NCBI GenBank assembly: GCA_036725605.1
Contig: DAIMDW010000009.1
Span: 1-64,000, forward strand
Length of the DNA: 64,000 nt
Reading direction: 5' to 3'
Source of the DNA: CALBTQ01 sp036725605
GTDB lineage: Bacteria > Lernaellota > Lernaellaia > Lernaellales > Lernaellaceae
Shown here: piece after piece, positions 33,791-42,319 of the stretch
Position numbering within the stretch: the stretch's first letter is position 1
How the letters are laid out: the number at the start of each line of letters is the position of its first letter
The notes under the pieces: generated by a model
Seen by the model: only the letters and a program-made list of their open reading frames with translations
What the model was told of the DNA's origin: nothing
Database searches by the model: none
Translations under genes and position numbers: made by a program

Positions 33791-35143
33791 TCAAGATGAA
33801 ACGGGTTTGTCGGGCGCGTCTTTCGCCGGCGGCGACGGCGGACCCCAGGCCGGGCGGAAGTGAATCGCGTCGGTCGGGCACACCCGCAAGCAGCGCATGC
33901 AGGCGAAGCAATCGGCCGGCAGTTTCTTTTTGTCCAGACGATCCGTCGCGGCGCTCAGCGGGCACGCCTTGGCGCAGGCGCGGCAGTCGATGCACCGGTC
34001 GAAATCGATGCGCACGCGCGAAAGGCTGACGCGCTCGACGAGCCACGACAGCAGCCCGAAGGGGCAGATGAAGCGGCAAAAGGGCCGATAGAAAAAGAAG
34101 CTGATCACCAGGTACACGGCGATCGCCACCGGTACCGTTTTGGTCGAAAAATCGAAGTTGAACAGGTTGAACGGATTGACCATGTGGTAATACACCACGC
34201 CCTTCTGATTGCCGACGAGGCCGTAGAGCGTCAGCAAAAAGAAGATGAAAAACGCGATCCGAAAACCGTTGCTCACCCAGAACGGCACTTGCCGTTTCTT
34301 CGCTTTTTTGAACAGCGGCAGCATGTAGATCAACTCTTCCAGCGCGCCGAAGGGACACGCCCAGCCGCAGATCACCTTGTTGGCGATCCAGGCCAGCGCG
34401 AGGAAGTAGATCATCAACAGCAGCTTGGGCGGCACGCTATCGTACAGGCCGACCGTCGCCTTGAAAAACTTCACCGCGCCTTCCATCGGGTTGGGGCTTT
34501 TGCCCAGCACGAAACCCAGCACGATCAACGCGATCAGCAGCGCGATCACGTAGACCTTGCGCGGATAGTAGTTCTTGCGCTTTTTCGGGTCGGCGTTTTT
34601 CGGAATGCCGAACTTCAGCAGGTACAGCATCGCGAACAGCGCGAGCAGCGGATACAACGGATATTTCAAATACTGCCAGCCGCTTTCCTCATGTGAGAGG
34701 TTGTGCGCGATCGCCTTGTCCAGCGTTTCCTGCGTGACGCCCAATGCGGTCAGCGGCGTATCTTTGTCGACCTCGACGTCCAGGCCCAAGTCGTGTGTGA
34801 GCGCGATGCCGTTGATCTCGTACATCGCGGCGACCTGGCGGATGGTCATCGACAGATTCGCCTTTGTCTTGCCGACAATCGCGGGCTGGGGCGTTACGCC
34901 CAACTTTTCCAACGCGGCCTGCAACTGCGCCGGGGTCACGCCCATTTCGACCAGCGGCTTTTGCTTGTCCATCGCGCGGGGAAAGCCCAACGCCTCGGAC
35001 AGATCGCCGCCGCGCACGCCGTGCGAGTGCGCCACCGAACTGAGCGTCGCCTCGGGCGGCAGCGCGTCCTGCGCATATACGATCGCGATCAGCAACGCGA
35101 AAACAAACAATAAAATCAGGGGGAGAATCCGGCGGCGAATCAT
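33791..35143 (-). CDS. Membrane 4Fe-4S protein (NapH/NosR/RnfB-like polyferredoxin)
   Basis: 450 residues. After a signal-like segment and a periplasmic region with two SLP-type repeats (PLVEMGVTPAQLQAAL, PLTALGVTQETLDKAI), five or so membrane segments follow. Between them are the NapH/NosR-type Cys motifs CGWACPFG and CRFICPFG. The C-terminus has two ferredoxin clusters, CIDCRACAKACP and CFACMRCLRVCP. Such proteins move electrons across or along the inner membrane to periplasmic reductases. The partner is unknown: the next gene (35239) is divergent and encodes a FAD-type oxidoreductase, a possible companion. The last 43 codons are duplicated at 32102. Confidence 0.88.
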   Translation of the reverse strand: MIRRRILPLILLFVFALLIAIVYAQDALPPEATLSSVAHSHGVRGGDLSEALGFPRAMDKQKPLVEMGVTPAQLQAALEKLGVTPQPAIVGKTKANLSMTIRQVAAMYEINGIALTHDLGLDVEVDKDTPLTALGVTQETLDKAIAHNLSHEESGWQYLKYPLYPLLALFAMLYLLKFGIPKNADPKKRKNYYPRKVYVIALLIALIVLGFVLGKSPNPMEGAVKFFKATVGLYDSVPPKLLLMIYFLALAWIANKVICGWACPFGALEELIYMLPLFKKAKKRQVPFWVSNGFRIAFFIFFLLTLYGLVGNQKGVVYYHMVNPFNLFNFDFSTKTVPVAIAVYLVISFFFYRPFCRFICPFGLLSWLVERVSLSRVRIDFDRCIDCRACAKACPLSAATDRLDKKKLPADCFACMRCLRVCPTDAIHFRPAWGPPSPPAKDAPDKPVSS

Positions 35144-35238
35144 GAGTTGCTCCTTTTATCCGTGTGTTTCCGTGCTATACTTCATTTTATACGACACAAG
35201 GTAACCGCGAACCGTCGCGCACAAGCAAGGAGAACACC

Positions 35239-36828
35239 ATGCGGCGCATTCTTTGTCTACTGCTTGTTTTGTTGATTGTACCAGCCATGGCGCAGGCCGC
35301 AACCGAAACCTACGACGCGATCGTCGTGGGCAGCGGCGCGGGCGGATTGGGCGCCGCGGCGCAACTGACCAAGGCGGGCAAGAAGGTCTTACTGCTGGAA
35401 CAGCACGACAAGTTCGGCGGCTACATGACGGCCTTCGAGCGCGGCGAGTATCGTTTCGAGGTCAGCCTGCACGAGCTGGACGGCGTCGCGCCCGGCAACG
35501 CGCATTATCAGCTTTTCCAGGATACCGGCGTGCTGGACAAGGTGAAGTTCCACCGCCTCGATCCGCTGTACCGCGCGACGTTCCCCGGTTTCTCGCTGGA
35601 CGTGCCTGCGGACGTCAACCTGTACCGGCAGCGGATGATCGAGAAATTCCCCGCCGAACGCGCGGGCATCAACAAGCTCTTCAAGAAGATGCTGTCGTTC
35701 AAAAAGCAGCTCGACAGCACCGGCGGCATGTTCAGCAAAAATCCGTTGCGGCGCGCCTGGGCGTATTTCACCACGCCGCTGCTGCGTCCCGACTTGATGA
35801 CCTATCTGGACAAAACGCTGGACAAACTCGTGTACCAGTACATCGAGGACCCGCAAGCGCGCGGCGTGTTCTGCCAGTTGTGGGGCTACCTCGGCCTGCC
35901 GCCCGAGCAACTGAGCGCCATGTACTTCGCGGGCATGTGGGGCAGCTACCACACGGTCGGCGGGTATTATCCGGAAGGCGGCAGCCAGGCGATCAGCGAC
36001 GCGCTGGCCCAGTATGTCGCCACCCACGGCGGCACGGTCAAGACCGACAGTCGCGTGGCGCAGATCACGGTCGCCGACGGACGCGTCAGCGGCGTACGGT
36101 TGGACAACGGTGACGAGTACCTCGCACCCTACGTCGTCTCCAACGCGAGCCTGCCCACGACTATCGAAAAGCTCGTCGGCGCGCAGCATTTCCCGCCCGA
36201 GTACGTGGCCAAAATCAGCAAGCTGGAAATCTCGCTGTCGCTGGCGCAGATCTTTATCGGCATCAAGGACCGTTCCGTGCTCGAGCCGCTGGGCGGCAAC
36301 CACTCGGTGTTCGTCAACGAGGATTTCAGTGCGCTGGTCAACGCGGGCTACGCCGTCGACGGCGACCTGGAGAAATGCCCGTTCGTGCTGGTCGATTACG
36401 GCATCCACGATCCGACCTGCGCGCCCCAGGGCGGCAGCGTGCTGGTGATCACCGTGCCGCTGCAGTACGACTACCAAAACCGCTGGCGGCGCGACGAGGG
36501 CTACGACGCGTACACCAAGGTCAAAAACGAGATGGCCGAGGCGATCCTCACGCGCGCCGAGACGATCCTGCCCGGCCTGCGCGAGCAGATCGCGGTGATG
36601 GAAATCGGCACGCCGCTGACCATGGAGCGTTACACGCTCAATCCGCGCGGCGCGGTCTACGGCTACTCGCACACGCCCAAGCAGTCGATCATCTTCCGGC
36701 CGAAGAACAAGTCGCCGCTGCCCGGCCTCTACTACGCCGGCGCCTGGACGTACATGGGCGGCGGCCAGAGCGCCTGCCTGCAATCGGGGATGATCGCCGC
36801 CGAGCAGATTTTGAATGAGCAGGAATAA
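35239..36828 (+). CDS. Secreted FAD-dependent oxidoreductase (CrtI/phytoene desaturase-like)
   Basis: 529 residues. A signal peptide (MRRILCLLLVLLIVPAMAQA) leads to the dinucleotide-binding motif DAIVVGSGAGGLGAAAQL and LLLEQHDKFGGYM, then GGYYPEGGSQAISDALAQY and the C-terminal FAD motif LPGLYYAGAWTYMGGG. These are hallmarks of phytoene desaturase/carotenoid isomerase relatives. A periplasmic location is unusual for this family and suggests a non-carotenoid substrate. It may exchange electrons with the divergent iron-sulfur protein. The ribosome site AAGGAG precedes ATG 35239; the frame opens earlier, but there the signal peptide would be buried. Confidence 0.87.
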   Translation: MRRILCLLLVLLIVPAMAQAATETYDAIVVGSGAGGLGAAAQLTKAGKKVLLLEQHDKFGGYMTAFERGEYRFEVSLHELDGVAPGNAHYQLFQDTGVLDKVKFHRLDPLYRATFPGFSLDVPADVNLYRQRMIEKFPAERAGINKLFKKMLSFKKQLDSTGGMFSKNPLRRAWAYFTTPLLRPDLMTYLDKTLDKLVYQYIEDPQARGVFCQLWGYLGLPPEQLSAMYFAGMWGSYHTVGGYYPEGGSQAISDALAQYVATHGGTVKTDSRVAQITVADGRVSGVRLDNGDEYLAPYVVSNASLPTTIEKLVGAQHFPPEYVAKISKLEISLSLAQIFIGIKDRSVLEPLGGNHSVFVNEDFSALVNAGYAVDGDLEKCPFVLVDYGIHDPTCAPQGGSVLVITVPLQYDYQNRWRRDEGYDAYTKVKNEMAEAILTRAETILPGLREQIAVMEIGTPLTMERYTLNPRGAVYGYSHTPKQSIIFRPKNKSPLPGLYYAGAWTYMGGGQSACLQSGMIAAEQILNEQE

Positions 36829-37082
36829 GCCCAAGTGACCGGACCGAAGATGGTCATCTCGACCGAAGTGGAGAGATCCCTTTGCCGACATGGATGAAAA
36901 GGGATTCCTCCAATCGCCACGCGTTTCGCGTGACTCCGTCGGAATGACAAAGTAACTTGGCCGTCATCCTCGGGCTTGACCCGGGGATCCAGGATGACAA
37001 TTGCCGTCTGACCTTTGAAAAAAACGAAACCCCGCCTGCGGCGGGGTAAGGGTAAAAGGGCAAAAGCGCCCAAGGGCAATTA
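36829..37082. repeat. Intergenic repeats between convergent genes
   Basis: Contains a GTCATCTCGACCGAAGTGG...GGAATGAC-type inverted repeat unit (about 36848-36950) whose counterpart lies at 50466-50580, a CCTCGGGcttgaCCCGGGGAT palindrome near 36965, and a CCCCGCC/GGCGGGG hairpin near 37030. No gene seen. Confidence 0.65.
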
Positions 37083-39086
37083 TTATAAGTCCCGGCAAAT
37101 ACGAAAACCTATATTACTGTTACGTCCAACCAGCCTGAACCTGCCCCGAAACGACGCGCGAACATTGCCCGCACGATTGCCCCAGCCACCGCCGCGAACA
37201 ACACGGTCGTTTTTTCTTTCATCGAACCAGTCCCAACACCATTCCCAGACGTTACCGAGCATGTCGTAAAGATCCAAAGCGTTCGGCTTTTTCTGACCGA
37301 CCGGATGTGTCGAGCTGGTTGAATTTTTATTGTACCAAGCGATTTCGTCCAGAGGATCATAGGTCTCAGCGGTGGAACCGGCTCGACAAGCGTGTTCCCA
37401 TTCCTTTTCAGTTGGCAAACGGATGCCTTTTCTCTCTTTTTTCCAATCGACTGTTTCGTTCTTTTCATCGATTTCGTAAACCTCTTCCAGATTTATTTTT
37501 TTTGAGAGCACATTACAGAATTTCACCGCATCGAACCAAGATACCATTTCCACTGGGTGGTTCTCTTTGCCCATGCCGGCAAAGTGGCTTGGATTGTTGC
37601 CGATCACTTCGAGGTAGAAATGTTGGGTCACCGGGTAGGCAAGCATTTCGTAGTTTCTGCCGGGAATCTTCTTCCAGGGAAGGTTATGATCTCTCATCAC
37701 CGTCCTTTGAATGATTCCTGGTTCCTCGACCTGCGTCTCCATCGGAGCGGCGGACGCTAATTCAATGATCTGGCGAATTATCGTTTCATCGTTGGGGAAG
37801 TCGTCGAGACCGCCTTTTCCTTCTTTTCGCAAAACGTCTTTAACGGCCTCGTCATTAATACCCGGCACATTTTGCACCCATAACGGCAATCCTGTTTCTT
37901 TCACTTCGACAGCTTCATCAACTTTGCTCTTCGAATGATATTCCTGCAGGTGGTACAGCAAGAGCGGTCGTTTTTCGGCCCAGGAAATCAAGCCATGGTG
38001 GGCGACGAATTGCAGCAATGTCCACTTGGCCAGCAAGTCCGGTTGATAATCGAACTTCTTGCCCGCTTCGTTTTCCAGCCGTTTTCGTGCCTCAGCCAAG
38101 GCTAGGTTCACGGTCAACAGATTGAACGCCATTTTGCAGGCGCGGGGTTTGCGCTCCATGACCTCGGTGATTTTTGCACAATAACGGGCCATTTCCGGGT
38201 GAATGCTTGCCTGTTCGCGAATCATGTCCAACATGCGCGACATTTCCGGTTTGGGCAGCCGGATGGGAATCTGGATGATCTTCTCCAAATACTCTCTCGG
38301 TTGAACCGGGATCTCCTCTTTGTCCTTGAAGACGAAATCCTTGTAACGTACGCGGATGCCGTCGCGGATCACCCGTTCGTCCACGCCGATCACGAAATAG
38401 AAACCGGGCAAGTCAAAAAACACCTTGAGGCCTTCCAACAACTCGATGGCCTTTTCGGGCAAGCAACGGTCGAGGTCGTCGATGCAGGCGACGATCCGCA
38501 AGTCGTTGCCCTTGATGTTGCGCAACTCTTCGGTCAGCCGATAATAAAGGCTTTGGTATTCCTTGACGGCTTGAAGGTTTTCTTGTTGGACTTCCTCCTT
38601 GCCCTTGTCCATCGACTTGCCGACGTCGAATTTCAACTTGGCCAGCCAGGGGATCGAAACTTCGCCCGACATGCCGTAGGCGATAGCCAGCGGCACTTTG
38701 GCGAATTTACCGAAAAGGTTTCTCGCTTCCGCAACCGCCTTATTCCTCTTTGTTTTACGCGACTCGATGTACTCTTCCAGCGCCGCCGCCAGGGTGTGAA
38801 AAAACGGAACGATCAAGTGTTCCTCGCGGGTAAAGCGCCAGGGATTGAACCAAACGGGCAGGACGTTGTCTTGCGGTTTCAGATGATCGTGAACCCAACG
38901 AAGCACCGTGGTCTTGCCGGCGCCGTATTTTCCGTAAAGGCCGATGCAGAAACTGTGTTTCAACTCGGATTCGAGCACGATTTTGGCGATCACGTCGCGG
39001 AAAATGACGTAACCCAGGGAATCGGGACCGTCGACGGGCATTGCCGCCGGGCCGTCGGAAAGCACATGGATTTTTCGATCAGGCAT
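37083..39086 (-). CDS. KAP P-loop NTPase fused to a formylglycine-generating-enzyme/sulfatase-modifying domain
   Basis: About 667 residues. The KAP NTPase has Walker A GLYGKYGAGKTT, WFNPWRF, and Walker B VACIDDLDRCLPEKAIELLE. From about residue 520 it continues into an FGE-sulfatase (C-type-lectin-like) domain: NPVEMVSW-like motif (HPVEMVSWFDAVKFCN), IRLPTEKEWEHACRAG, DMLGNVWEWCWDW and terminal RGGGWGNRAGNVRASFRGRF ... IGFRICRDL. KAP NTPases are often linked to conflict and defence. The C-terminal block resembles the variable region of diversity-generating-retroelement targets, but no reverse transcriptase is in this window. ATG 39086 is preferred (GGAG 9 bases upstream); 39101 is an alternative. 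Confidence 0.85.
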   Translation of the reverse strand: MPDRKIHVLSDGPAAMPVDGPDSLGYVIFRDVIAKIVLESELKHSFCIGLYGKYGAGKTTVLRWVHDHLKPQDNVLPVWFNPWRFTREEHLIVPFFHTLAAALEEYIESRKTKRNKAVAEARNLFGKFAKVPLAIAYGMSGEVSIPWLAKLKFDVGKSMDKGKEEVQQENLQAVKEYQSLYYRLTEELRNIKGNDLRIVACIDDLDRCLPEKAIELLEGLKVFFDLPGFYFVIGVDERVIRDGIRVRYKDFVFKDKEEIPVQPREYLEKIIQIPIRLPKPEMSRMLDMIREQASIHPEMARYCAKITEVMERKPRACKMAFNLLTVNLALAEARKRLENEAGKKFDYQPDLLAKWTLLQFVAHHGLISWAEKRPLLLYHLQEYHSKSKVDEAVEVKETGLPLWVQNVPGINDEAVKDVLRKEGKGGLDDFPNDETIIRQIIELASAAPMETQVEEPGIIQRTVMRDHNLPWKKIPGRNYEMLAYPVTQHFYLEVIGNNPSHFAGMGKENHPVEMVSWFDAVKFCNVLSKKINLEEVYEIDEKNETVDWKKERKGIRLPTEKEWEHACRAGSTAETYDPLDEIAWYNKNSTSSTHPVGQKKPNALDLYDMLGNVWEWCWDWFDERKNDRVVRGGGWGNRAGNVRASFRGRFRLVGRNSNIGFRICRDL

Positions 39087-39280
39087 GATTTGTCGCTCCA
39101 TACGTATCGCTTATCAAGCGTGCTTGTCCATCAATATTTTTATGGATGTCCCCATTGGGATAAAGCACTATAACCGATTCTTTGTAAGTGTTCTATCGGA
39201 TTTCCCAACACTCACACGCCCACCAGGGATAAAAAGTTGAGGCATCCATGCACGATGACGAGAGATTGATGCCCGTGTAC

Positions 39281-39308
39281 CACACTTTCGGCGGCAGCCA
39301 ACGGTGTG
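39281..39308. repeat. REP-like palindrome (CACAC...GTGTG family), copy 1
   Basis: CACACTTTCGGCGGCAGCCA continuing to GTGTG: a diverged member of the 28-nt family best seen at 47567 and 50427. Confidence 0.6.
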
Positions 39309-39323
39309 CTCGTTCACACCACT

Positions 39324-40538
39324 TCAGGTGTTAACGTTGAACAGAAAGAACTTGTCGAACAGCGCCGTTTTCCGGTAGGTCGCAGTGTCTTCTAAATAAC
39401 TCTTGATAGTCCGTTCGCCGCGGAGATCCAGCAGGCCGAAATGCACCAAGGGCCGTAAAACGCGGCATTGAATATAATCGTCCGCGGTCGTCCATTCGTC
39501 ATACGAGCCAAGATGGTCCACCAACGGCGGCGGCAGCATTGCATCCGTCAAATCGACGGCGACATAATCCCAAGCCGGATTCAACAGGCTCAGGCGATAA
39601 AGGCTGTACGGGAACAACCCCTGAACGGCATCACCGTCGTCAGGCAGGGAGTCGAGGTAAGCCAAATTGAGTTTGTTGAAAAACCCATCGAACAACGCCG
39701 CATAGAACTCGCCGCCGTTTTCCGGGGACGACAACCGCCGGCCCAGCTTGGTGGCAACCAGTTTTTTGTTCACTTTTTTGACGAGTTTTGCCTCTTGGCA
39801 AACCAGCCGGAGGATATGCAACGACATCGCGTTCTGCTCGTTGATGACGGTGTTGCACATTCGAATCAATTCCAGTTCTTTTCCATCCCATATCAGGCGA
39901 TCCATTAGCTTGGCCACGAAAGCGCGCGTTAAATTTCCCTTGGCCGTCAAAGGCGCGCCGCCGTCTTCCTCGACGGCATTCAACAGCATGCGGGCATTGT
40001 GCAGAAACACCGCGTCTTTCAGGTCCTCGTCGCTCAAGGCGACATTCAATCGGATTTGGGCGTCGTCGTCCCACCAACCCCGGTTGCACAAATCTTGCGC
40101 CTGAGCGGCGCTTAAACCGCCCAACGAATCCATGGGAGTGGTCACATACTCCAATTGAGGATTCTTCTCGGGCGACAGCAAATCAGGATTCGTCAAAGGC
40201 CGTTCGCCTCCCAAGACCTCCATCACTTCCATCATGGCCTGCATATCCGGAAACGGACCATTCTCCGCCTCCGGAGTTTGATCGAACTGCGCCGCCAATC
40301 GGGAAAAGACGGCATCGAACATTTTTTCCAAGGTATTGTTTTTAGCGTGATTTGCCTCGAAGGCCAGACCGCCCAAAAACAGGTCCATTTCTTCCAAGGA
40401 GAGCGAAACGCGGATCCCGCCTTGAACGACTTCGGCAAGACGCAACTTCCTCAGAATACTCTCCTCAACCGCAAACGCTTCTCTTAAAACAAAATCGCGC
40501 TCCGGCAACGATAAGACGAATTCAACAGACTTTTCCAT
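39324..40538 (-). CDS. Hypothetical protein
   Basis: 404 residues, cytosolic, mostly helical. The centre contains TAKGNLTRAFVAKLMDRL and VCQEAKLVKKVNKKLVATKLGRRL, and the C-terminus a winged-helix-like segment (DDYIQCRVLRPLVHFGLLDLRG). Similar central segments occur in proteins of plasmid pRiA4b ORF-3-like families, but I cannot assign it firmly. It lies upstream of the KAP gene on the same strand, separated by about 240 bp holding a palindromic repeat. The start MEKSVEF (40538) is chosen over the upstream ATG because AGGGGCG precedes it. Confidence 0.75.
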   Translation of the reverse strand: MEKSVEFVLSLPERDFVLREAFAVEESILRKLRLAEVVQGGIRVSLSLEEMDLFLGGLAFEANHAKNNTLEKMFDAVFSRLAAQFDQTPEAENGPFPDMQAMMEVMEVLGGERPLTNPDLLSPEKNPQLEYVTTPMDSLGGLSAAQAQDLCNRGWWDDDAQIRLNVALSDEDLKDAVFLHNARMLLNAVEEDGGAPLTAKGNLTRAFVAKLMDRLIWDGKELELIRMCNTVINEQNAMSLHILRLVCQEAKLVKKVNKKLVATKLGRRLSSPENGGEFYAALFDGFFNKLNLAYLDSLPDDGDAVQGLFPYSLYRLSLLNPAWDYVAVDLTDAMLPPPLVDHLGSYDEWTTADDYIQCRVLRPLVHFGLLDLRGERTIKSYLEDTATYRKTALFDKFFLFNVNT

Positions 40539-40613
40539 CAGCGCCCCTGGTATTTGCGTCTTTTTGGCAATAACGACCGTAATGTCGTGCCCCATTTTAC
40601 ACAAAAATGCGAA

Positions 40614-40640
40614 AAAGGGCCGCCCCGCAGGCGGCCCTTT
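40614..40640 (-). terminator. Rho-independent terminator of the Kelch gene
   Basis: AAAGGGCCGCC (40614-40624) pairs perfectly with GGCGGCCCTTT (40630-40640). On the minus strand the stem runs into TTCGCATTTTT. It lies between the Kelch gene stop (40708) and the next leftward gene. Confidence 0.85.
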
Positions 40641-40707
40641 CGGCGATTTTTCGTTATTTGTCAGCAGTCCCGCCTACTGCGGGATTTCGCTTCGCTCAAC
40701 CGCCAAA

Positions 40708-42102
40708 TCAGCAACCGCAGCAACCGTCGTCATCGTTGTCATCGTCGTCGTCATCGTCATCGTCATCATCATCATCGTCGTCGTCATCGTCGTCATCATC
40801 ATCGTCATCGATGTCGTCATCGGTGACGTCGTCGTCGGTGATATCGTCGTCAACGACATCGTCGTCAACGACGTCGTCGTCGACCGTGTCGTCGTCGATC
40901 GGCGTGGGAATTTCAAATACGTCTTCCACTTCCTCGAACTGACCCAGCGCGCCGGTGAAACGCAGGCCGTAAACGCCCACGCCCATGCCTGTGGGCACGT
41001 CGCCGGTGATGGTTTCCTCATCGACGATCGTGAGGTTGTCGAGCGGATATTCCGCCTTGGTCGTCGCATCGAAGAACACCACGTCGACGTCGGCGGCAAA
41101 GGCCGCGCCCGCGATGGTCACGGTGTCGCCCACATCGCCTTCGTCGGGAGTGATCGAGTCGAACGCCGGAATGCAAACCTGCCATAGCTGATTGTGCGTG
41201 GTGTCGTCAAAGCTGCCGTCACGGCCGCCGGCCACGAAGACGCCGTAGCCGTGCAGATAGCCGGCGGTCGCCCCGATCACGGGCACGCCAATCGAGGTGG
41301 TCGTGGCCGTCCAGGTCGTTCCGTCAAAATATTCATCGGGGGCGATCGGCGTCCACATACTTCCGCCGCCGGTCACCCACAGCAAACCGCCGCCCGCCAC
41401 CATCGAGGGGCGCTCGCGACCGTTGATGAGCGAATTGAGCGTGGTGTAGCTGTCGCCGACCGGATCGTAGACGTAAGTCACGCCGTCGTTCGCCCAACCG
41501 CCGGTGATGTAGACCAGGCCGCCTTCGGCCGTCGCCGTGCCGAAGAACTTCGTGCCGGGCATGGAGGCGATGGCCGTCCAGGCATTGTCGGTGCCGATTT
41601 CATATTTGGCGGCGTAGGTGCTGCCGGAGCTTCCGTCGGGCGAACCGCCGAAACAGTAAACATAGCCGTCGCCGGGAGCGGCGCAGGCGATGCCCCAGCC
41701 GGTCAGCGGGTAGGTGTACGACAAGACCGTCCAGGAGTCGGCGTCGATGTCATATTCATGCACGGTGTTGACATACGTCGTTGAATCGGTATTTCCGCCC
41801 ACGTAATAGGCATAGCCTTCCGGCGCCACCGTCGAACCACCGTCAACGGTTCCCACCGACATCGATGCGCCCGCGGTCCAGGAATCGGTGGCCGGATCGT
41901 AAATCTGGGTGTCGGCGCGATGGCCGGTTCCCGTGTTGTCATATCCACCGTAGACAATCAGTTGCCCGTCATAGACGCCGCCGCCACCGTGGATGCGGGC
42001 GCCCGGCAACGCCGTCGCCGTGTTGCTCCAGCCCAACACGCACTGCGCGTAGGCCGGTACGGCGAACAGAACAATAGCCATGACTAATAGAAAAGTTCTC
42101 AT
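40708..42102 (-). CDS. Secreted Kelch-repeat protein with IPT domain and C-terminal poly-Asp/Cys tail
   Basis: 464 residues. A signal peptide (MRTFLLVMAIVLFAVPAYA) is followed by a Kelch propeller (about 25-320; blades such as GQLIVYGGYDN, YVYCFGG, GLVYITGGWA, GVFVAGGRD). An IPT/TIG immunoglobulin-like domain (about 325-405) starts FDSITPDEGDVGDTVTIAGA. The C-terminus is a DDDxV/T repeat stalk, then a run of some 25 Asp, ending NDDDGCCGC. The acidic stalk is thus C-terminal here, with a Cys-rich end, the mirror image of the N-terminal lipobox-plus-stalk genes. The tail may anchor the protein through modified Cys; this is inference. Confidence 0.85.
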   Translation of the reverse strand: MRTFLLVMAIVLFAVPAYAQCVLGWSNTATALPGARIHGGGGVYDGQLIVYGGYDNTGTGHRADTQIYDPATDSWTAGASMSVGTVDGGSTVAPEGYAYYVGGNTDSTTYVNTVHEYDIDADSWTVLSYTYPLTGWGIACAAPGDGYVYCFGGSPDGSSGSTYAAKYEIGTDNAWTAIASMPGTKFFGTATAEGGLVYITGGWANDGVTYVYDPVGDSYTTLNSLINGRERPSMVAGGGLLWVTGGGSMWTPIAPDEYFDGTTWTATTTSIGVPVIGATAGYLHGYGVFVAGGRDGSFDDTTHNQLWQVCIPAFDSITPDEGDVGDTVTIAGAAFAADVDVVFFDATTKAEYPLDNLTIVDEETITGDVPTGMGVGVYGLRFTGALGQFEEVEDVFEIPTPIDDDTVDDDVVDDDVVDDDITDDDVTDDDIDDDDDDDDDDDDDDDDDDDDDDDDNDDDGCCGC

Positions 42103-42319
42103 TATTTTCCTCCCGTTTTAAGAATAATTTTCAATCCTGCAATTCCTACCCCTGTTCATACTACAGCCGCTAGGTTCGTTTCCAGTCAAAATATTTTCTT
42201 TTTTCCACCCCGGCGGGATTCCTCCGCGCGCCCGGAACTTCGCCCGCATTTGTCTTGTCGTAAACGGGGGCGAGTGATAGTCTTTGGCACACCTTTTCCG
42301 AGAGGAAGCGACCGATCCC

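Noticed and set aside
37083..37200. Template repeat for a diversity-generating retroelement inside the window
   Set aside because: I looked for a second copy of the C-terminal FGE block and for a reverse transcriptase and found neither; only the candidate variable region is here.
40727..40920. Simple-sequence DNA (GTC/ATC runs) as a separate repeat element
   Set aside because: It is the coding sequence of the C-terminal Asp stalk of the Kelch protein.
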